DNA of 64,000 nt from Microbacterium marinilacus (GCF_019753765.1 NZ_JAIJZW010000001.1:167127-231126), one strand, 5' to 3'; positions 52,951 through 61,965 are shown, counted from the stretch's first letter. The notes: generated from the letters alone by a model not told the origin. Numbers and translations are program-made.

Positions 52951-53657
52951 GCGCGGTCGTCGTCACCGACATCGCCCGCGCCGACGCGGCGGCGGTCGAC
53001 GGCCTCGCGCTGCACGGAGTCGCCACGGTCCACGAGGCCATGGGGCGCGTCGGCCTTGCGGGGCCGAGCCTGACGCCGATCCAGCAGGGCGCGCGGATCG
53101 CCGGGACGGCGGTCACCGTGCTCAGCTGGCCGGGGGACAACCTCATGATCCACGCCGCGGTCGAGCAGTGCCGGGCGGGCGACGTGCTGGTCGTCGCGAC
53201 GACCTCGCCGTCGTCGGACGGCGCGTTCGGCGACCTGTTCGCCACCGCCCTGAAGGCGCGCGGCGTGCGCGGGCTCGTCACCGCGACGGGCGTGCGCGAC
53301 ACCCAGGACCTTCGCGACATGGGCTTTCCCGCGTGGTCCAACGGCGTGCACTCGCAGGGCACCGTGAAGGCGACGCCCGGCTCCGTGAACGTGCCCGTGG
53401 TCGTCGACGGCATGGTCGTCCGCCCCGGCGACGTCGTCATCGCCGACGACGACGGCGTCGTGTGCGTGCCGCGCGAGCGCGCCGCCGAGGCGCTCGCCGC
53501 GGCGGAGGCCCGCGTCGCGAAGGAGGAGGCGGACCGCGCCGCCTACGCGGCCGGCGCGGAGCTGAGCCTCGACCGCAAGGGCCTGCGCGCGCTCCTCGCC
53601 GACCTCGGAGTGCGCTACGTCTCGCAGGCCGCCTACGAGGCGGGCGATGGCCGCTGA
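52947..53657 (+). CDS. galC: 4-Carboxy-4-hydroxy-2-oxoadipate aldolase, RraA-like
   Basis: A 236-residue class II pyruvate aldolase of the RraA/HMG-aldolase fold, also known as LigK. It splits 4-carboxy-4-hydroxy-2-oxoadipate to pyruvate and oxaloacetate. Catalytic residues are Arg117-Asp118 in TATGVRDTQDL, with the glycine-rich loop VATTSPSSDGAFGDLFATAL before it. The GTG start overlaps the galB stop and the end overlaps galD by 11 bp. RraA ribonuclease inhibitors share the fold but lack this gene context. The products go to pyruvate metabolism and the TCA cycle. Confidence 0.88.
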   Translation: MSAVVVTDIARADAAAVDGLALHGVATVHEAMGRVGLAGPSLTPIQQGARIAGTAVTVLSWPGDNLMIHAAVEQCRAGDVLVVATTSPSSDGAFGDLFATALKARGVRGLVTATGVRDTQDLRDMGFPAWSNGVHSQGTVKATPGSVNVPVVVDGMVVRPGDVVIADDDGVVCVPRERAAEALAAAEARVAKEEADRAAYAAGAELSLDRKGLRALLADLGVRYVSQAAYEAGDGR

Positions 53658-54771
53658 CATCGAGACGACAGGCGTCCGCTGCATGCTGATGCGCGGCGGC
53701 ACGTCGAAGGGCGCCTACTTCGTGGCCGCCGATCTGCCCGCCGATCCGGCCGTGCGCGACGAGCTGCTGCTGCGCATCATGGGCACGCCCGACCCGCGTC
53801 AGATCGACGGCCTCGGAGGTGCCCACCCGCTGACCTCGAAGGTGGCGGTCGTGTCGCCGTCCGCCGATGCTGACGCCGACGTCGACTACCTCTTCCTGCA
53901 GGTCGGCGTGGACGAGGCGTTCGTCACCGACCGGCAGAACTGCGGCAACATCCTCGCCGGCGTGGGGTCGTTCGCCGTCGAGCGCGGGCTCGTCCCCGGC
54001 GTCGCCGGTCGGACGAGCGTGCGGATCCGGATGGTCAACACCGGCAGCATCGCGACCGCGACCTTCGCCACGCCCTCCTTCGCCGACGGCGTGCCGGTCG
54101 TCGACTACGACGGCCCCGCGGAGGACCGCATCGCGATCGACGGCGTCCCCGGCGAGGCCGGCGCCGTGTCACTCGACTTCGAGGGGACGGCCGGGTCTTC
54201 GACCGGCGCCCTTTTCCCCACGGGCTCCGTCGCCGACGAGCTGGCGGTCCCGGATCCCATCACGGTGACGTGCGTCGACAACGGCATGCCGAGCGTGCTG
54301 ATCCGCGCCTCCGACCTGGGGCTCTCCGGCACCGAGGAGCCGTCGGCGCTCGAGGAGGACCAGGAGCTGAAGGCGAGGCTGGAGGCTCTTCGCCTTGCCG
54401 CCGCCGAGCGCATGGGCCTCGGCGACGTCTCCGAGGCGACGGTGCCGAAGATGGTCATCCTCAGCGAGCCCCGCCACGGCGGCGCGATCACCACCCGCAG
54501 CTTCCTGCCGCATCGCGTGCACACCTCCATCGGCGTGCTGGGCGCTCTCACCGTCGCCGCCGGGGTGCTGCCGGAGGGCGCCGTCGGGCATGAGCTCGCG
54601 ACCGTGCCCGAGCCCGGTGCCCCCTTCGTCCTGGAGCACCCGACGGGCCACTTCGACGTCGACGTGGCCGTGTCCGGAGAGCCCGGCTCGTGGGTCGTGG
54701 AGCGTTCCGCCGCGCTGCGCACCGCGCGCAAGATCTTCGACGGCACGGTGTACCCGCGCCCCCGACCGTGA
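53647..54771 (+). CDS. galD: 4-Oxalomesaconate tautomerase, PrpF-like
   Basis: A 374-residue PrpF-fold isomerase. The family start CMLMRGGTSKGAYFVAADLP is at 13-32, and DRQNCGNILAGVGSFAVERGL, NTGSIATATF and GALFPTGSV follow. Homologues are PrpF of propionate use and GalD/LigU, which convert the keto and enol forms of 4-oxalomesaconate. No prpB/C/D gene is near, and galB and galC adjoin, so the GalD/LigU role is preferred. The 11-bp overlap with galC indicates tight coupling. Confidence 0.88.
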   Translation: MAADIETTGVRCMLMRGGTSKGAYFVAADLPADPAVRDELLLRIMGTPDPRQIDGLGGAHPLTSKVAVVSPSADADADVDYLFLQVGVDEAFVTDRQNCGNILAGVGSFAVERGLVPGVAGRTSVRIRMVNTGSIATATFATPSFADGVPVVDYDGPAEDRIAIDGVPGEAGAVSLDFEGTAGSSTGALFPTGSVADELAVPDPITVTCVDNGMPSVLIRASDLGLSGTEEPSALEEDQELKARLEALRLAAAERMGLGDVSEATVPKMVILSEPRHGGAITTRSFLPHRVHTSIGVLGALTVAAGVLPEGAVGHELATVPEPGAPFVLEHPTGHFDVDVAVSGEPGSWVVERSAALRTARKIFDGTVYPRPRP

Positions 54772-54821
54772 CCCGACCGTAAGCCCCCACCCGAGACCCG
54801 CTGTCAGAGAGGACCGCACCC

Positions 54822-55772
54822 ATGACCGACTCCACCTCCTTCGACGTCGCGCACCTCGCGAACGTCGAGCTGTTCACGCCCGAGTTCGACAAGAGCCGCT
54901 GGTTCTTCGAGGACCTGCTCTCGATGCGCGTCGTCGCCGAGGAGGGCGACTCGGTGTTCCTGCGCACGTGGGACGAGTACGAGCTGTACACGATCAAGCT
55001 CACCGCGAGGAAGGACGCCGCCGGCGTCGGGCGCACGTCGTTCCGCGCGACGGGCCAGGAGGCCCTCGACCGTCGCGTCGCCGCCATCCAGGAGCTCGGG
55101 CTGGGCGACGGCTGGGTCGACGGAGAGGTCGGCACCGGGCCCACCTTCCGCTTCCACGACCCCGATGGCCACGAGATGGCCATCTACTACGAGACCGAGC
55201 GCTACGCCGCCACCGACGACCGGCCCGCGCTGAAGAACCAGGCCTCGCGGTTCCCCGGACACGGGGTCAACGCCCGTCGTCTCGACCACATCAACTACCT
55301 CGCCAAGGACGTCGAGGCGAACGGCGAGTTCCTCGCCCGTGCGCTCGGCATGCGCGAGAGCGAGCGCATCCGCAACGACGACGGCAGGTTTGCGGCCTGG
55401 TGGTTCCACTTCTCGCTGAAGTCGTACGACGTCGTCTACTCCGATGACTGGACGAAGCACGGCAACCGGCTCCACCACATCGCGTTCGCGCCGGACACCC
55501 GCGAGGACATCCTCAAGGCGGCCGACATCTTCCTCGAGAACGGCATCCACATCGAGTCGGGTCCGCACAAGCACGCCATCAACCAGACGTTCTTCCTGTA
55601 CGTGTGGGAGCCCGGCGGCAACCGCATCGAGTTCGCCAACGCCGGTGCCCGCCTGCTGCTCGACCCCGACCAGCCCGTGGTCGAGTGGAGCCAGGAGGAG
55701 CGGAAGAAGGGCCAGGCGTGGGGCATGAAGACGATCGAGACGTTCCACACGCACGGCACGCCCCTCGTGTAG
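54822..55772 (+). CDS. Type I (VOC) extradiol dioxygenase, candidate gallate ring-cleaving enzyme
   Basis: A 316-residue protein with two VOC modules, like catechol 2,3-dioxygenase. Metal ligands of the 2-His-1-Glu facial triad are visible: His156 in RLDHINYLA, His218/219 in RLHHIAFA, and Glu270 in GGNRIEFAN. The spacing matches XylE-type enzymes. HKHAINQTFFLYVWEPG precedes Glu270. It is the fourth gene of the gal operon, 50 bp after galD. Known gallate dioxygenases are LigB-type (class II) and unrelated. Since galB-galC-galD need 4-oxalomesaconate, which forms directly from gallate 4,5-cleavage, this enzyme probably cleaves gallate or 3-O-methylgallate. Catechol or protocatechuate remain possible. 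Confidence 0.82.
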   Translation: MTDSTSFDVAHLANVELFTPEFDKSRWFFEDLLSMRVVAEEGDSVFLRTWDEYELYTIKLTARKDAAGVGRTSFRATGQEALDRRVAAIQELGLGDGWVDGEVGTGPTFRFHDPDGHEMAIYYETERYAATDDRPALKNQASRFPGHGVNARRLDHINYLAKDVEANGEFLARALGMRESERIRNDDGRFAAWWFHFSLKSYDVVYSDDWTKHGNRLHHIAFAPDTREDILKAADIFLENGIHIESGPHKHAINQTFFLYVWEPGGNRIEFANAGARLLLDPDQPVVEWSQEERKKGQAWGMKTIETFHTHGTPLV

Positions 55773-55793
55773 GCGGCGCGCCGCCCGCGGCGG

Positions 55794-56156
55794 CTACCAG
55801 ATGACGGCGAGGCCCGCGTTGAGCAGGATCAGCGCGCCGATCAGCCAGAAGGTCCACGTGGGCAGCGGCGTGCCCTTCTTGGCGCGGGCGCGGCTGATGC
55901 CGGCGAGCCCGCCGATGACGAGCAGGACGACCAGCTTGATGCCGATCTTGGCGTAGTTCAGACCTCCGTCGCCGAGCCCCCAGGGGGCGGAGAGCGCGAG
56001 GTCGGCGACGAACGCGATCGCCAGTCCGACGTCCATGAGGCGGGTGGCGCGGTAGCGCTTCGCCGCGGCCTCCACGACCCACGAGCCGAACAGGATGGCG
56101 AAGCCGACGAGGTGGACGAGGACGACGACGTCGCGCAGGGTCTCCATGCCCCTCAC
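55794..56156 (-). CDS. Small four-helix membrane protein
   Basis: A 120-residue protein with four hydrophobic segments (about 9-27, 42-60, 69-87 and 101-118). The GTG at 56156 is preceded by AGGAAGGG and preferred. An ATG at 56147 would drop three residues but has its Shine-Dalgarno too close. Pattern WVVEAAAKRYRATRLMDVGL and the size resemble uncharacterised Fe-S or cytochrome-assembly-like small membrane proteins of actinobacteria, but I cannot assign a family. It is convergent with the gal operon and divergent from the flavoprotein gene. Confidence 0.7.
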   Translation of the reverse strand: MRGMETLRDVVVLVHLVGFAILFGSWVVEAAAKRYRATRLMDVGLAIAFVADLALSAPWGLGDGGLNYAKIGIKLVVLLVIGGLAGISRARAKKGTPLPTWTFWLIGALILLNAGLAVIW

Positions 56157-56302
56157 GGTATCGATCCCTTCCTCTGCCCTGCCAGTGAGTCGGCCCTGAC
56201 CGACGCGGCCGGTGGCGGCGGCCGGGTCGAGGCCCTGCGGAGACGCCGGCCTCCGCGCAAGCCCCTGGCTCCGCGGGGATGTCGCCGCGTAGCGTCGGCG
56301 AC

Positions 56303-57715
56303 ATGACAGTGCAGGAGGCGGCAGTGCGCGAGACGGACGTGGTGGTCATCGGAGCGGGGCCGGTCGGCGAGAACGTCGCCGACCGTGCCGTGCGGGGCGG
56401 GCTCGAGGTGGTGATCGTCGAGTCGGAGCTGGTGGGCGGCGAGTGCTCCTACTGGGCGTGCATGCCCTCCAAGGCGCTGCTGCGACCGGGAGCGGCCCTC
56501 CGCGCCGCCCAGAGCGTGGCGGGGGTCACCGGCGGCGCGCTCGACCCCGCCGCGATCCTGCGCCGCCGCGACGGCTTCGCCTCCGACTGGGACGACTCGG
56601 GGCAGGTGGGATGGCTGCGGGGCGCCGGCATCGAGCTGGTGCGCGGGCGCGGCCGGATCGAGGGCGAGCGGCGTGTGCTGGTCGACGGCGACGGCGGGCA
56701 GACCGAGCTCGTCGCGCGGCACGCCGTCGTGCTCGCCACGGGCAGCGCGGCGCGCATCCCGGACATCCCCGGCCTGCGCGAGGCGCGACCGTGGACGAGC
56801 CGAGAGGCGACCTCCGTCGGAGACGTCCCGCCCCGGCTCGTCGTGCTGGGCGGCGGCGTCGTCGCGGTGGAGGTCGCGACGATGTTCGCCGACCTCGGCA
56901 GCAGCGTCACTGTGCTGTCCCGGAGCTCGCTGCTGCGCGGCATGGAGCCGTTCGCCGGCGACCTCGTGCGCGACGCGCTGCGCGAGCGGGGAGTGGTCGT
57001 GAGAGAGGGCGCGCGGATCGACGAGGTGCGCCGAGACGGCGGGACGGTGCGCGTCGCGTTCTCCGACGGCGAGGTCGAGGCGGACGAGGTCGTCGTCGCC
57101 ACCGGGCGCGAGGCCCGCACCCGCGACCTCGGCGTGGACGACCTCCTCGACGCGCGCGGGCTGCTGGACGTCGACGACACCCTGCGGGTGCGGGGGAGCG
57201 ACTGGCTGTACGCGGCCGGAGACGCCGCGGGCCGGGTGCTGCTGACGCACCAGGGCAAGTACGAGGCGCGGGCCGTGGGCGACGTCATCGCGGCCCGGGC
57301 GCGGGACGGCGAGGTCGACGACGCGCCGTGGGGACGTCACGTCGCCACCGCCGACCACGCCGCCGTGGCCCAGGTCGTCTTCACCGACCCCGAGGCGGCG
57401 TCCGCCGGCCTGACGGCCGCCCAGGCGGAGGACCGCGGCATCCGGACGCGCGTGGTCGACTACGACCTCGCGAACGTCGCCGGCGCGGGCCTGCTCGCCG
57501 ACGGGTACGCGGGTCGCGCCCGCGCGGTCGTCGACGAGGACCGTGGCGTGCTGGTCGGTCTCACGCTGGTCGGGCCGGGCAGCGGCGAGCTGATCCACGC
57601 GGCGACGATCGCGATCGTCGGCGAGGTGCCGTTGGCCCGCCTCTGGCACGCCGTGCCGGCGTACCCCACCCTCAGCGAGCTGTGGCTGCGGCTGCTGGAG
57701 GAGTATGGGCTGTAG
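56303..57715 (+). CDS. Pyridine nucleotide-disulfide oxidoreductase, mercuric reductase/lipoamide dehydrogenase type
   Basis: A 470-residue class I flavoprotein. FAD motif VVVIGAGPVGENVADRAVR at 13-31, redox-active pair GGECSYWACMPSKALL (Cys48 and Cys53), NAD motif VVLGGGVVAVEVATMFADLG and the dimer-interface motif HAVPAYPTLSELW are present. The usual catalytic His-Glu pair at the end (HAHPTLSE in lipoamide dehydrogenase) is changed to HAVPAYPTLSE, so it resembles merA-like or soluble transhydrogenase-like orphan enzymes more than a lipoamide dehydrogenase. No merR, merP or Hg genes adjoin. Confidence 0.83.
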   Translation: MTVQEAAVRETDVVVIGAGPVGENVADRAVRGGLEVVIVESELVGGECSYWACMPSKALLRPGAALRAAQSVAGVTGGALDPAAILRRRDGFASDWDDSGQVGWLRGAGIELVRGRGRIEGERRVLVDGDGGQTELVARHAVVLATGSAARIPDIPGLREARPWTSREATSVGDVPPRLVVLGGGVVAVEVATMFADLGSSVTVLSRSSLLRGMEPFAGDLVRDALRERGVVVREGARIDEVRRDGGTVRVAFSDGEVEADEVVVATGREARTRDLGVDDLLDARGLLDVDDTLRVRGSDWLYAAGDAAGRVLLTHQGKYEARAVGDVIAARARDGEVDDAPWGRHVATADHAAVAQVVFTDPEAASAGLTAAQAEDRGIRTRVVDYDLANVAGAGLLADGYAGRARAVVDEDRGVLVGLTLVGPGSGELIHAATIAIVGEVPLARLWHAVPAYPTLSELWLRLLEEYGL

Positions 57716-57736
57716 TGGTCGGGCCCCACGGCGAAG

Positions 57737-57778
57737 ACGACGAGGCCCCCGGATCCATGGATCCGGGGGCCTCGTCGT
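57737..57778. terminator. Perfect 42-bp palindrome, two-way terminator
   Basis: The 42 bases from 57737 to 57778 are perfectly self-complementary: ACGACGAGGCCCCCGGATCC, centre ATGG-type, then the mirror ending CCTCGTCGT. It lies between convergent genes (flavoprotein and MFS) and ends 7 bp before the MFS stop. Stem about 19 bp with a 4-nt loop. Confidence 0.8.
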
Positions 57779-57784
57779 GAGCGC

Positions 57785-59173
57785 TCAGTGGGTGAGCTCG
57801 GTCGCCTCGTAGTCGACGTCCTTCGTCTCGCGCGACAGGATCAGCGCGATCAGCGTCAGGATGCCGGCGCCCGAGAGGTACAGCCCGACGAGCCACGGGT
57901 TGCCGTCGCCCCAGGCCCACAGCACGACCGCGACCAGCGGTGCCAGCGCGGCGCCGAGGATCGACGACACGTTGTACGCCACGGCGGAGCCGGTGTAGCG
58001 CACCTGCGTCGGGAACAGCTCGGGCAGCAGGGCGCCCATCGGGCCGAAGGTCGACCCCATCAGCGCGAAGCCGATGATCAGGAACGCGACCGTCAGCGGA
58101 AGCGTCGCCTCGCCGCGAGGCAGCAGGAACACCGGGAACAGGGCGCCGAACACGATGATGGCGGCGGTCACACCGATCAGCACCTTGCGGCGGCCGATCC
58201 GGTCGGCGATCGGGCCGGCGAGCACCGTGAAGATGCCGAAGAACACCACGCCGACGATCTGCATGATCACGAAGTCGGTGTAGCGGAAGCCGAGGCCGGG
58301 CACGCCGTCGGGCGAGTCGGTGGCCTTCGTGCCGTACGACAGCAGGAAGCTCGTCAGCAGGTAGAACAGCACGTACGTCGCCAGCATGATGAACGTGCCG
58401 AGGATGATCTGCTTCCAGTAGCGACGGAACGTCTCGCCGAGGGGGAACTTCTTCAGCGCGCCCTTGGCCTGCGCCTTCTCGAAGCTCGCCGACTCGACGA
58501 GCTTCAGGCGGACCCACAGGCCGATGATCACCATGACGGCGGAGGCGAGGAACGGGATGCGCCATCCCCACTCGAGGAACGCCTCCGACGGCGCCCCGTC
58601 GACGCCGGGCAGCGAGAAGTTGATCGCCAGGAACAGGCCGTTGGCGATGATGAAGCCGATCGGCGCGCCGAGCTGCGGGAACGTGCCGTAGAGGGCGCGC
58701 TTGCCCGCCGGAGCGTTCTCGGTGGCCACGAGGGCCGCTCCCGACCACTCGCCGCCGAGCGCGAAGCCCTGCGCGAGGCGCATGACCAGCAGCAGGATGC
58801 CGGCCAGCACGCCGACCTGGCCGTACGTGGGCAGGACGCCGATGAGGAACGTCGCGATCCCCATCGTCAGCAGCGAGGCGACGAGCGTCGCCTTGCGGCC
58901 GAAGCGGTCGCCGAAGTGGCCGAAGATGACGGCGCCGACGGGACGCGCGACCATCGCCGCGCCGAACGTCGCGAACGACGTCAGCAGCGAGGTCGTTGGG
59001 TCGTCCGACGGGAAGAAGAGGTGCGGGAACACCAGCACCGCGGCGGTGGCGTAGACGTAGAAGTCGTAGAACTCGATCGTGGTGCCGATGAGGCTCGCGG
59101 CGATCACGCGGAAGCGCGAGTTGGCGGGCTTGGCGGCGGGCCCCGTGGGAGGGGTCTGGACGGCGGTGGTCAT
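57785..59173 (-). CDS. MHS-type MFS transporter
   Basis: A 462-residue permease with 12 spans. The start ATG 59173 (MTTAVQTPPTGPAAKPAN) gives the family N-terminus; an extension to 59320 would include the promoter. Signatures are TTIEFYDFYVYATAAVLVFPHLFF near 30-53, the GHFGDRFGRKATL loop, and ALGGEWSGAALVATENAP, characteristic of metabolite:H+ symporters such as shikimate, proline/betaine or alpha-ketoglutarate carriers. Dicarboxylate or aromatic-acid uptake (for example protocatechuate or shikimate) would fit the region, but nothing in the sequence selects among these. Confidence 0.87.
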   Translation of the reverse strand: MTTAVQTPPTGPAAKPANSRFRVIAASLIGTTIEFYDFYVYATAAVLVFPHLFFPSDDPTTSLLTSFATFGAAMVARPVGAVIFGHFGDRFGRKATLVASLLTMGIATFLIGVLPTYGQVGVLAGILLLVMRLAQGFALGGEWSGAALVATENAPAGKRALYGTFPQLGAPIGFIIANGLFLAINFSLPGVDGAPSEAFLEWGWRIPFLASAVMVIIGLWVRLKLVESASFEKAQAKGALKKFPLGETFRRYWKQIILGTFIMLATYVLFYLLTSFLLSYGTKATDSPDGVPGLGFRYTDFVIMQIVGVVFFGIFTVLAGPIADRIGRRKVLIGVTAAIIVFGALFPVFLLPRGEATLPLTVAFLIIGFALMGSTFGPMGALLPELFPTQVRYTGSAVAYNVSSILGAALAPLVAVVLWAWGDGNPWLVGLYLSGAGILTLIALILSRETKDVDYEATELTH

Positions 59174-59301
59174 GACGTGCCTGTCTGGGGATTGGGCGGT
59201 GGGAACGTAGACGCCCCGGCTCATCGGCCGGGGCACAGAGGGATAGTGTATGTCGCTCCGACAGACGCTTTCGCTCACCTGCGCGGATGTGCGACTGCTC
59301 A

Positions 59302-59329
59302 CGTTGAGCATTTCGCACAACGTTCAACG
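59302..59329. promoter_or_regulatory. Clustered CGTTG/CAACG half-sites upstream of the MFS gene
   Basis: CGTTG (59302-59306), CAACG (59318-59322) and CAACG (59325-59329, inverted as CGTTGA/TCAACG with the first) lie in the 222-bp gap between the MFS start and the ribH end. They resemble a multi-half-site operator. No regulator gene is adjacent, so the binding protein is unknown. Confidence 0.35.
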
Positions 59330-59332
59330 CAT

Positions 59333-59369
59333 GACGCGGGGGCTCAGCGTTCTGCCGAGCCCCCGCGTC
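59333..59369 (-). terminator. Terminator of the riboflavin operon
   Basis: GACGCGGGGGCTC (59333-59345) pairs with GAGCCCCCGCGTC (59357-59369), a perfect 13-bp stem with an 11-nt loop, 26 bp past the ribH stop. It ends the leftward rib transcript. Confidence 0.7.
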
Positions 59370-59395
59370 GAGACGATCGCGCCGTTCGGTCGCGC

Positions 59396-59890
59396 TCAGC
59401 CCTCGTCGGCGAAGCAGGCGCGCCGCAGCTCCTTCAGGGTGAGCGCCGTGCGCAGCGCGGCGTCGGCCGCCTCCGCGCCCTTGTCCTCCCGCGAGCCCGC
59501 GAGCCCGGCACGGTCGAGCCCCTGCTGCTCGTCGTCCAGCGTCAGCACGCCGAAGCCCACCGGCTTGCCGGTGTCGAGGGCGACCCGGGTGAGCCCGTCG
59601 GTCGCCGCCGACGACACGAACTCGAAGTGCGGCGTGCCGCCGCGGATGATGACGCCCAGCGCCACGACCGCGTCGGCGCCGGCGTCCAGCGCCGCCTTCG
59701 CCACGACCGGCAGCTCGAACGAGCCGGCCACCCGCACCAGGCGGTATGACGCGCCGGATGCGTCGAGCGTGCGCTCCGCACCGGCGATCAGCCCGTCCGT
59801 GATCTCGTCGTGCCACGTCCCCGCGACGACCACGACCTCCAGGCCGGCCCCGTCGATCCGGTCGCGCTCCGGCGCTCCCTTGCCGCTCAT
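59396..59890 (-). CDS. ribH: 6,7-Dimethyl-8-ribityllumazine synthase
   Basis: A 164-residue lumazine synthase that condenses the pyrimidine and dihydroxybutanone phosphate precursors in the penultimate step of riboflavin synthesis, usually as a 60-mer or decamer. Visible are the Trp-containing [28 protein letters not shown] near 55-70, [22 protein letters not shown] and [16 protein letters not shown]. The usual H-bonding His in HxDYV is here in TPHFEFV. It is the last gene of the operon, 30 bp after ribBA. Confidence 0.95.
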   Translation of the reverse strand: MSGKGAPERDRIDGAGLEVVVVAGTWHDEITDGLIAGAERTLDASGASYRLVRVAGSFELPVVAKAALDAGADAVVALGVIIRGGTPHFEFVSSAATDGLTRVALDTGKPVGFGVLTLDDEQQGLDRAGLAGSREDKGAEAADAALRTALTLKELRRACFADEG

Positions 59891-59920
59891 GAGTTGTCTC
59901 CGCTCATCCGTTCTCTCCGG

Positions 59921-61231
59921 TCATCGCTGCGCTCCTCCGTCGTGCATCTGCGCGATCGCGTCGGCCAGCTCGGCCTCGCCGATGATATGGCCCATCCTGT
60001 CTCGCTTGGTCTCGAGGTACTGGTGGTTGTTGGGGCCGACACCGACGATGAGGGGCACCTGCTCGACGACGTCGAGCCCGAAGCCACGCAGCTGCGCCAC
60101 CTTGTCGGTGTTGTTCGTCAGCAGCCGGATCCGCTCGATGCCCAGGTCGGCGAGGATGCCCGCGGCGGCCGCGTAGTCGCGGGCGTCGGCAGGCAGGCCG
60201 AGCGCCGTGTTGGCGTCCACGGTGTCCAGGCCGCGCTCCTGCAGCGCGTACGCGCGCAGCTTGTTGATGAGCCCGATGCCGCGACCCTCGTGGCCGCGCA
60301 TGTAGACCACCACGCCGCCCTCCTGCTCGATCGCGTCGAGCGCGGCCTCCAGCTGGGGCCCGCACTCGCACTTCAACGATCCGAACGCCTCGCCCGTCAG
60401 GCACTCCGAGTGCACGCGCACCAGCGGCGCATCCGACGAGAGGTCGCCGGAGACGACGGCGATGTGGTCCGTGCCGGTCTGCCGGTCCTTGTAGGCGAGG
60501 AAGCGGAACGTGCCGTGCGCGGTGGGCACAGTCGCGTCCGCGCGCAGGCTGACCTGGCGCCGCGCGGCCGGACGATCCGTGTCACGCGGGTCGACGCTGT
60601 CGAGGTGCGCGATGAGCTGCTCGATCGTGATCACCGGCACGCCCTCGCGCGCGCCGAGCTCGCGCAGACCCGGCAGGCGCATCATGCTGCCGTCCTCCGC
60701 GACGATCTCGCCGATCACCGCGACCGGCGCGAGGCCGGCCAGGCGCATCAGCTCGACGGCGGCCTCGGTGTGGCCCGCGCGGTCGCGCACGCCGCCGGGC
60801 ACCGCCCGCAACGGCAGGACGTGCCCGGGACGGATCAGGCTCTGCGGCGTGGCGTCGGGGTCGGCCAGCACGTTGAGCGTGCGGGCGCGGTCGGCGGCGC
60901 TGATGCCGGTGGTGACGCCCTCCGCCGCGTCCACGCTCACCGTGTACGCGGTCGAGCGGGCGTCCTCGTTCACGGCGACCATGGGCGGCAGGTCGAGGCG
61001 GTCGGCGACGTCCTGCGGCATGGGGGCGCACAGGAAGCCCGACGACCAGCGCACCGCCCAGGCGACCCACTCGGGCGTCGCCAGCTGCGCCGAGAGCACG
61101 ACGTCGCCCTCGTTCTCGCGGTCCTCGTCGTCCGCCACGATGACCGGGCGCCCGGCGCGCAGCGCATCCAGCGCGTCCTCGAGGGGGGACAGGGGCCAGG
61201 CCTCCTGGTCCCCGATGTGGTCAGGGCTCAC
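59921..61231 (-). CDS. ribBA: Bifunctional DHBP synthase / GTP cyclohydrolase II
   Basis: A 436-residue fusion. The N-terminal half (about 15-215) is 3,4-dihydroxy-2-butanone-4-phosphate synthase, with DDEDRENEGDVVLSAQ and GHTEAAVELMRLAGL. The C-terminal half (about 220-430) is GTP cyclohydrolase II with zinc ligands SECLTGEAFGSLKCECG and GHEGRGIGLINKLRAYALQ. Both precursor branches of riboflavin synthesis therefore come from one chain, as in most actinobacteria. It overlaps ribE by 4 bp. Confidence 0.95.
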   Translation of the reverse strand: MSPDHIGDQEAWPLSPLEDALDALRAGRPVIVADDEDRENEGDVVLSAQLATPEWVAWAVRWSSGFLCAPMPQDVADRLDLPPMVAVNEDARSTAYTVSVDAAEGVTTGISAADRARTLNVLADPDATPQSLIRPGHVLPLRAVPGGVRDRAGHTEAAVELMRLAGLAPVAVIGEIVAEDGSMMRLPGLRELGAREGVPVITIEQLIAHLDSVDPRDTDRPAARRQVSLRADATVPTAHGTFRFLAYKDRQTGTDHIAVVSGDLSSDAPLVRVHSECLTGEAFGSLKCECGPQLEAALDAIEQEGGVVVYMRGHEGRGIGLINKLRAYALQERGLDTVDANTALGLPADARDYAAAAGILADLGIERIRLLTNNTDKVAQLRGFGLDVVEQVPLIVGVGPNNHQYLETKRDRMGHIIGEAELADAIAQMHDGGAQR

Positions 61232-61965
61232 AGCGAGCCTCCTTCTGTCGGTGCGGCGGACGGCGCCGCGGCGAGGCTCGGGTCGAGCACGGAGTAGTCG
61301 GCGGCGGGCACCTCGGTCGTCGCGAACGACCAGGATCCGCGTTCGGGCTGCGAGGCGGGCGCGCCGAAGGCGAACAGGCGCTGCACGTGCCGGGCGAGGA
61401 TGTCCGTCTCGAGGTTGACGCGGTCGCCGGTCACGCGCTCGCCGAGCGTCGTGGCGGCGAGCGTCTCAGGGATGAGCGACACCTCGAACCACGGGTCGGC
61501 GACGCCGGCGGCGCTCACCGCGCTGACGGTGAGGGACACGCCGTCAACGGCGATCGAGCCCTTGTCGACGACGAGCGGCGCCAGCCGGCCGGGCAGGCTC
61601 ACGCGCACCACCCGCCACTGCGCGCCCGGGCGCACCTCGCGCACGACGCCCGTGCCGTCGATGTGGCCCTGCACGATGTGACCGCCCAGGCGGCCGCCGG
61701 CGGCCGTCGCGCGCTCGATGTTGACGGGCGTGCCGGACGCGGCGACGTCGAGCGTCGACATCTCCAGCGTCTGGCGCATCACGTCGGCGGTGAAGCCGTC
61801 GTCGGTCCATCCGACGACCGTCAGGCACACGCCGCTGACGGCGATCGAGTCGCCGTGGGACACGCCCTCGACGGCGCCCGGGGCGTGCAGCGTCAGGCGC
61901 ACGCCGTCGCCCGACGGCTCGACGGCCGTGATCCGGCCGATCTCCTCGACGATTCCGGTGAACAT
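61228..61965 (-). CDS. ribE: Riboflavin synthase, alpha chain
   Basis: A 245-residue protein of two lumazine-binding repeats. Repeat 1 starts MFTGIVEEIGRITAVEPSG and carries SIAVSGVCLTV; repeat 2 has HIVQGHIDGTGVVREVRPG and SIAVDGVSLTVSAV. It dismutates lumazine to riboflavin. It is longer than the usual 200-220 by a 30-residue tail (FAFGAPASQPERGSWSFAT...) that is not part of the repeats. The start overlaps the ribD stop. It is second in the operon. Confidence 0.93.
   Translation of the reverse strand: MFTGIVEEIGRITAVEPSGDGVRLTLHAPGAVEGVSHGDSIAVSGVCLTVVGWTDDGFTADVMRQTLEMSTLDVAASGTPVNIERATAAGGRLGGHIVQGHIDGTGVVREVRPGAQWRVVRVSLPGRLAPLVVDKGSIAVDGVSLTVSAVSAAGVADPWFEVSLIPETLAATTLGERVTGDRVNLETDILARHVQRLFAFGAPASQPERGSWSFATTEVPAADYSVLDPSLAAAPSAAPTEGGSL

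Noticed and set aside
53647..54771. PrpF of the methylcitrate cycle
   Set aside because: No prpB, prpC, prpD or acnD is present nearby, while galB and galC overlap it.
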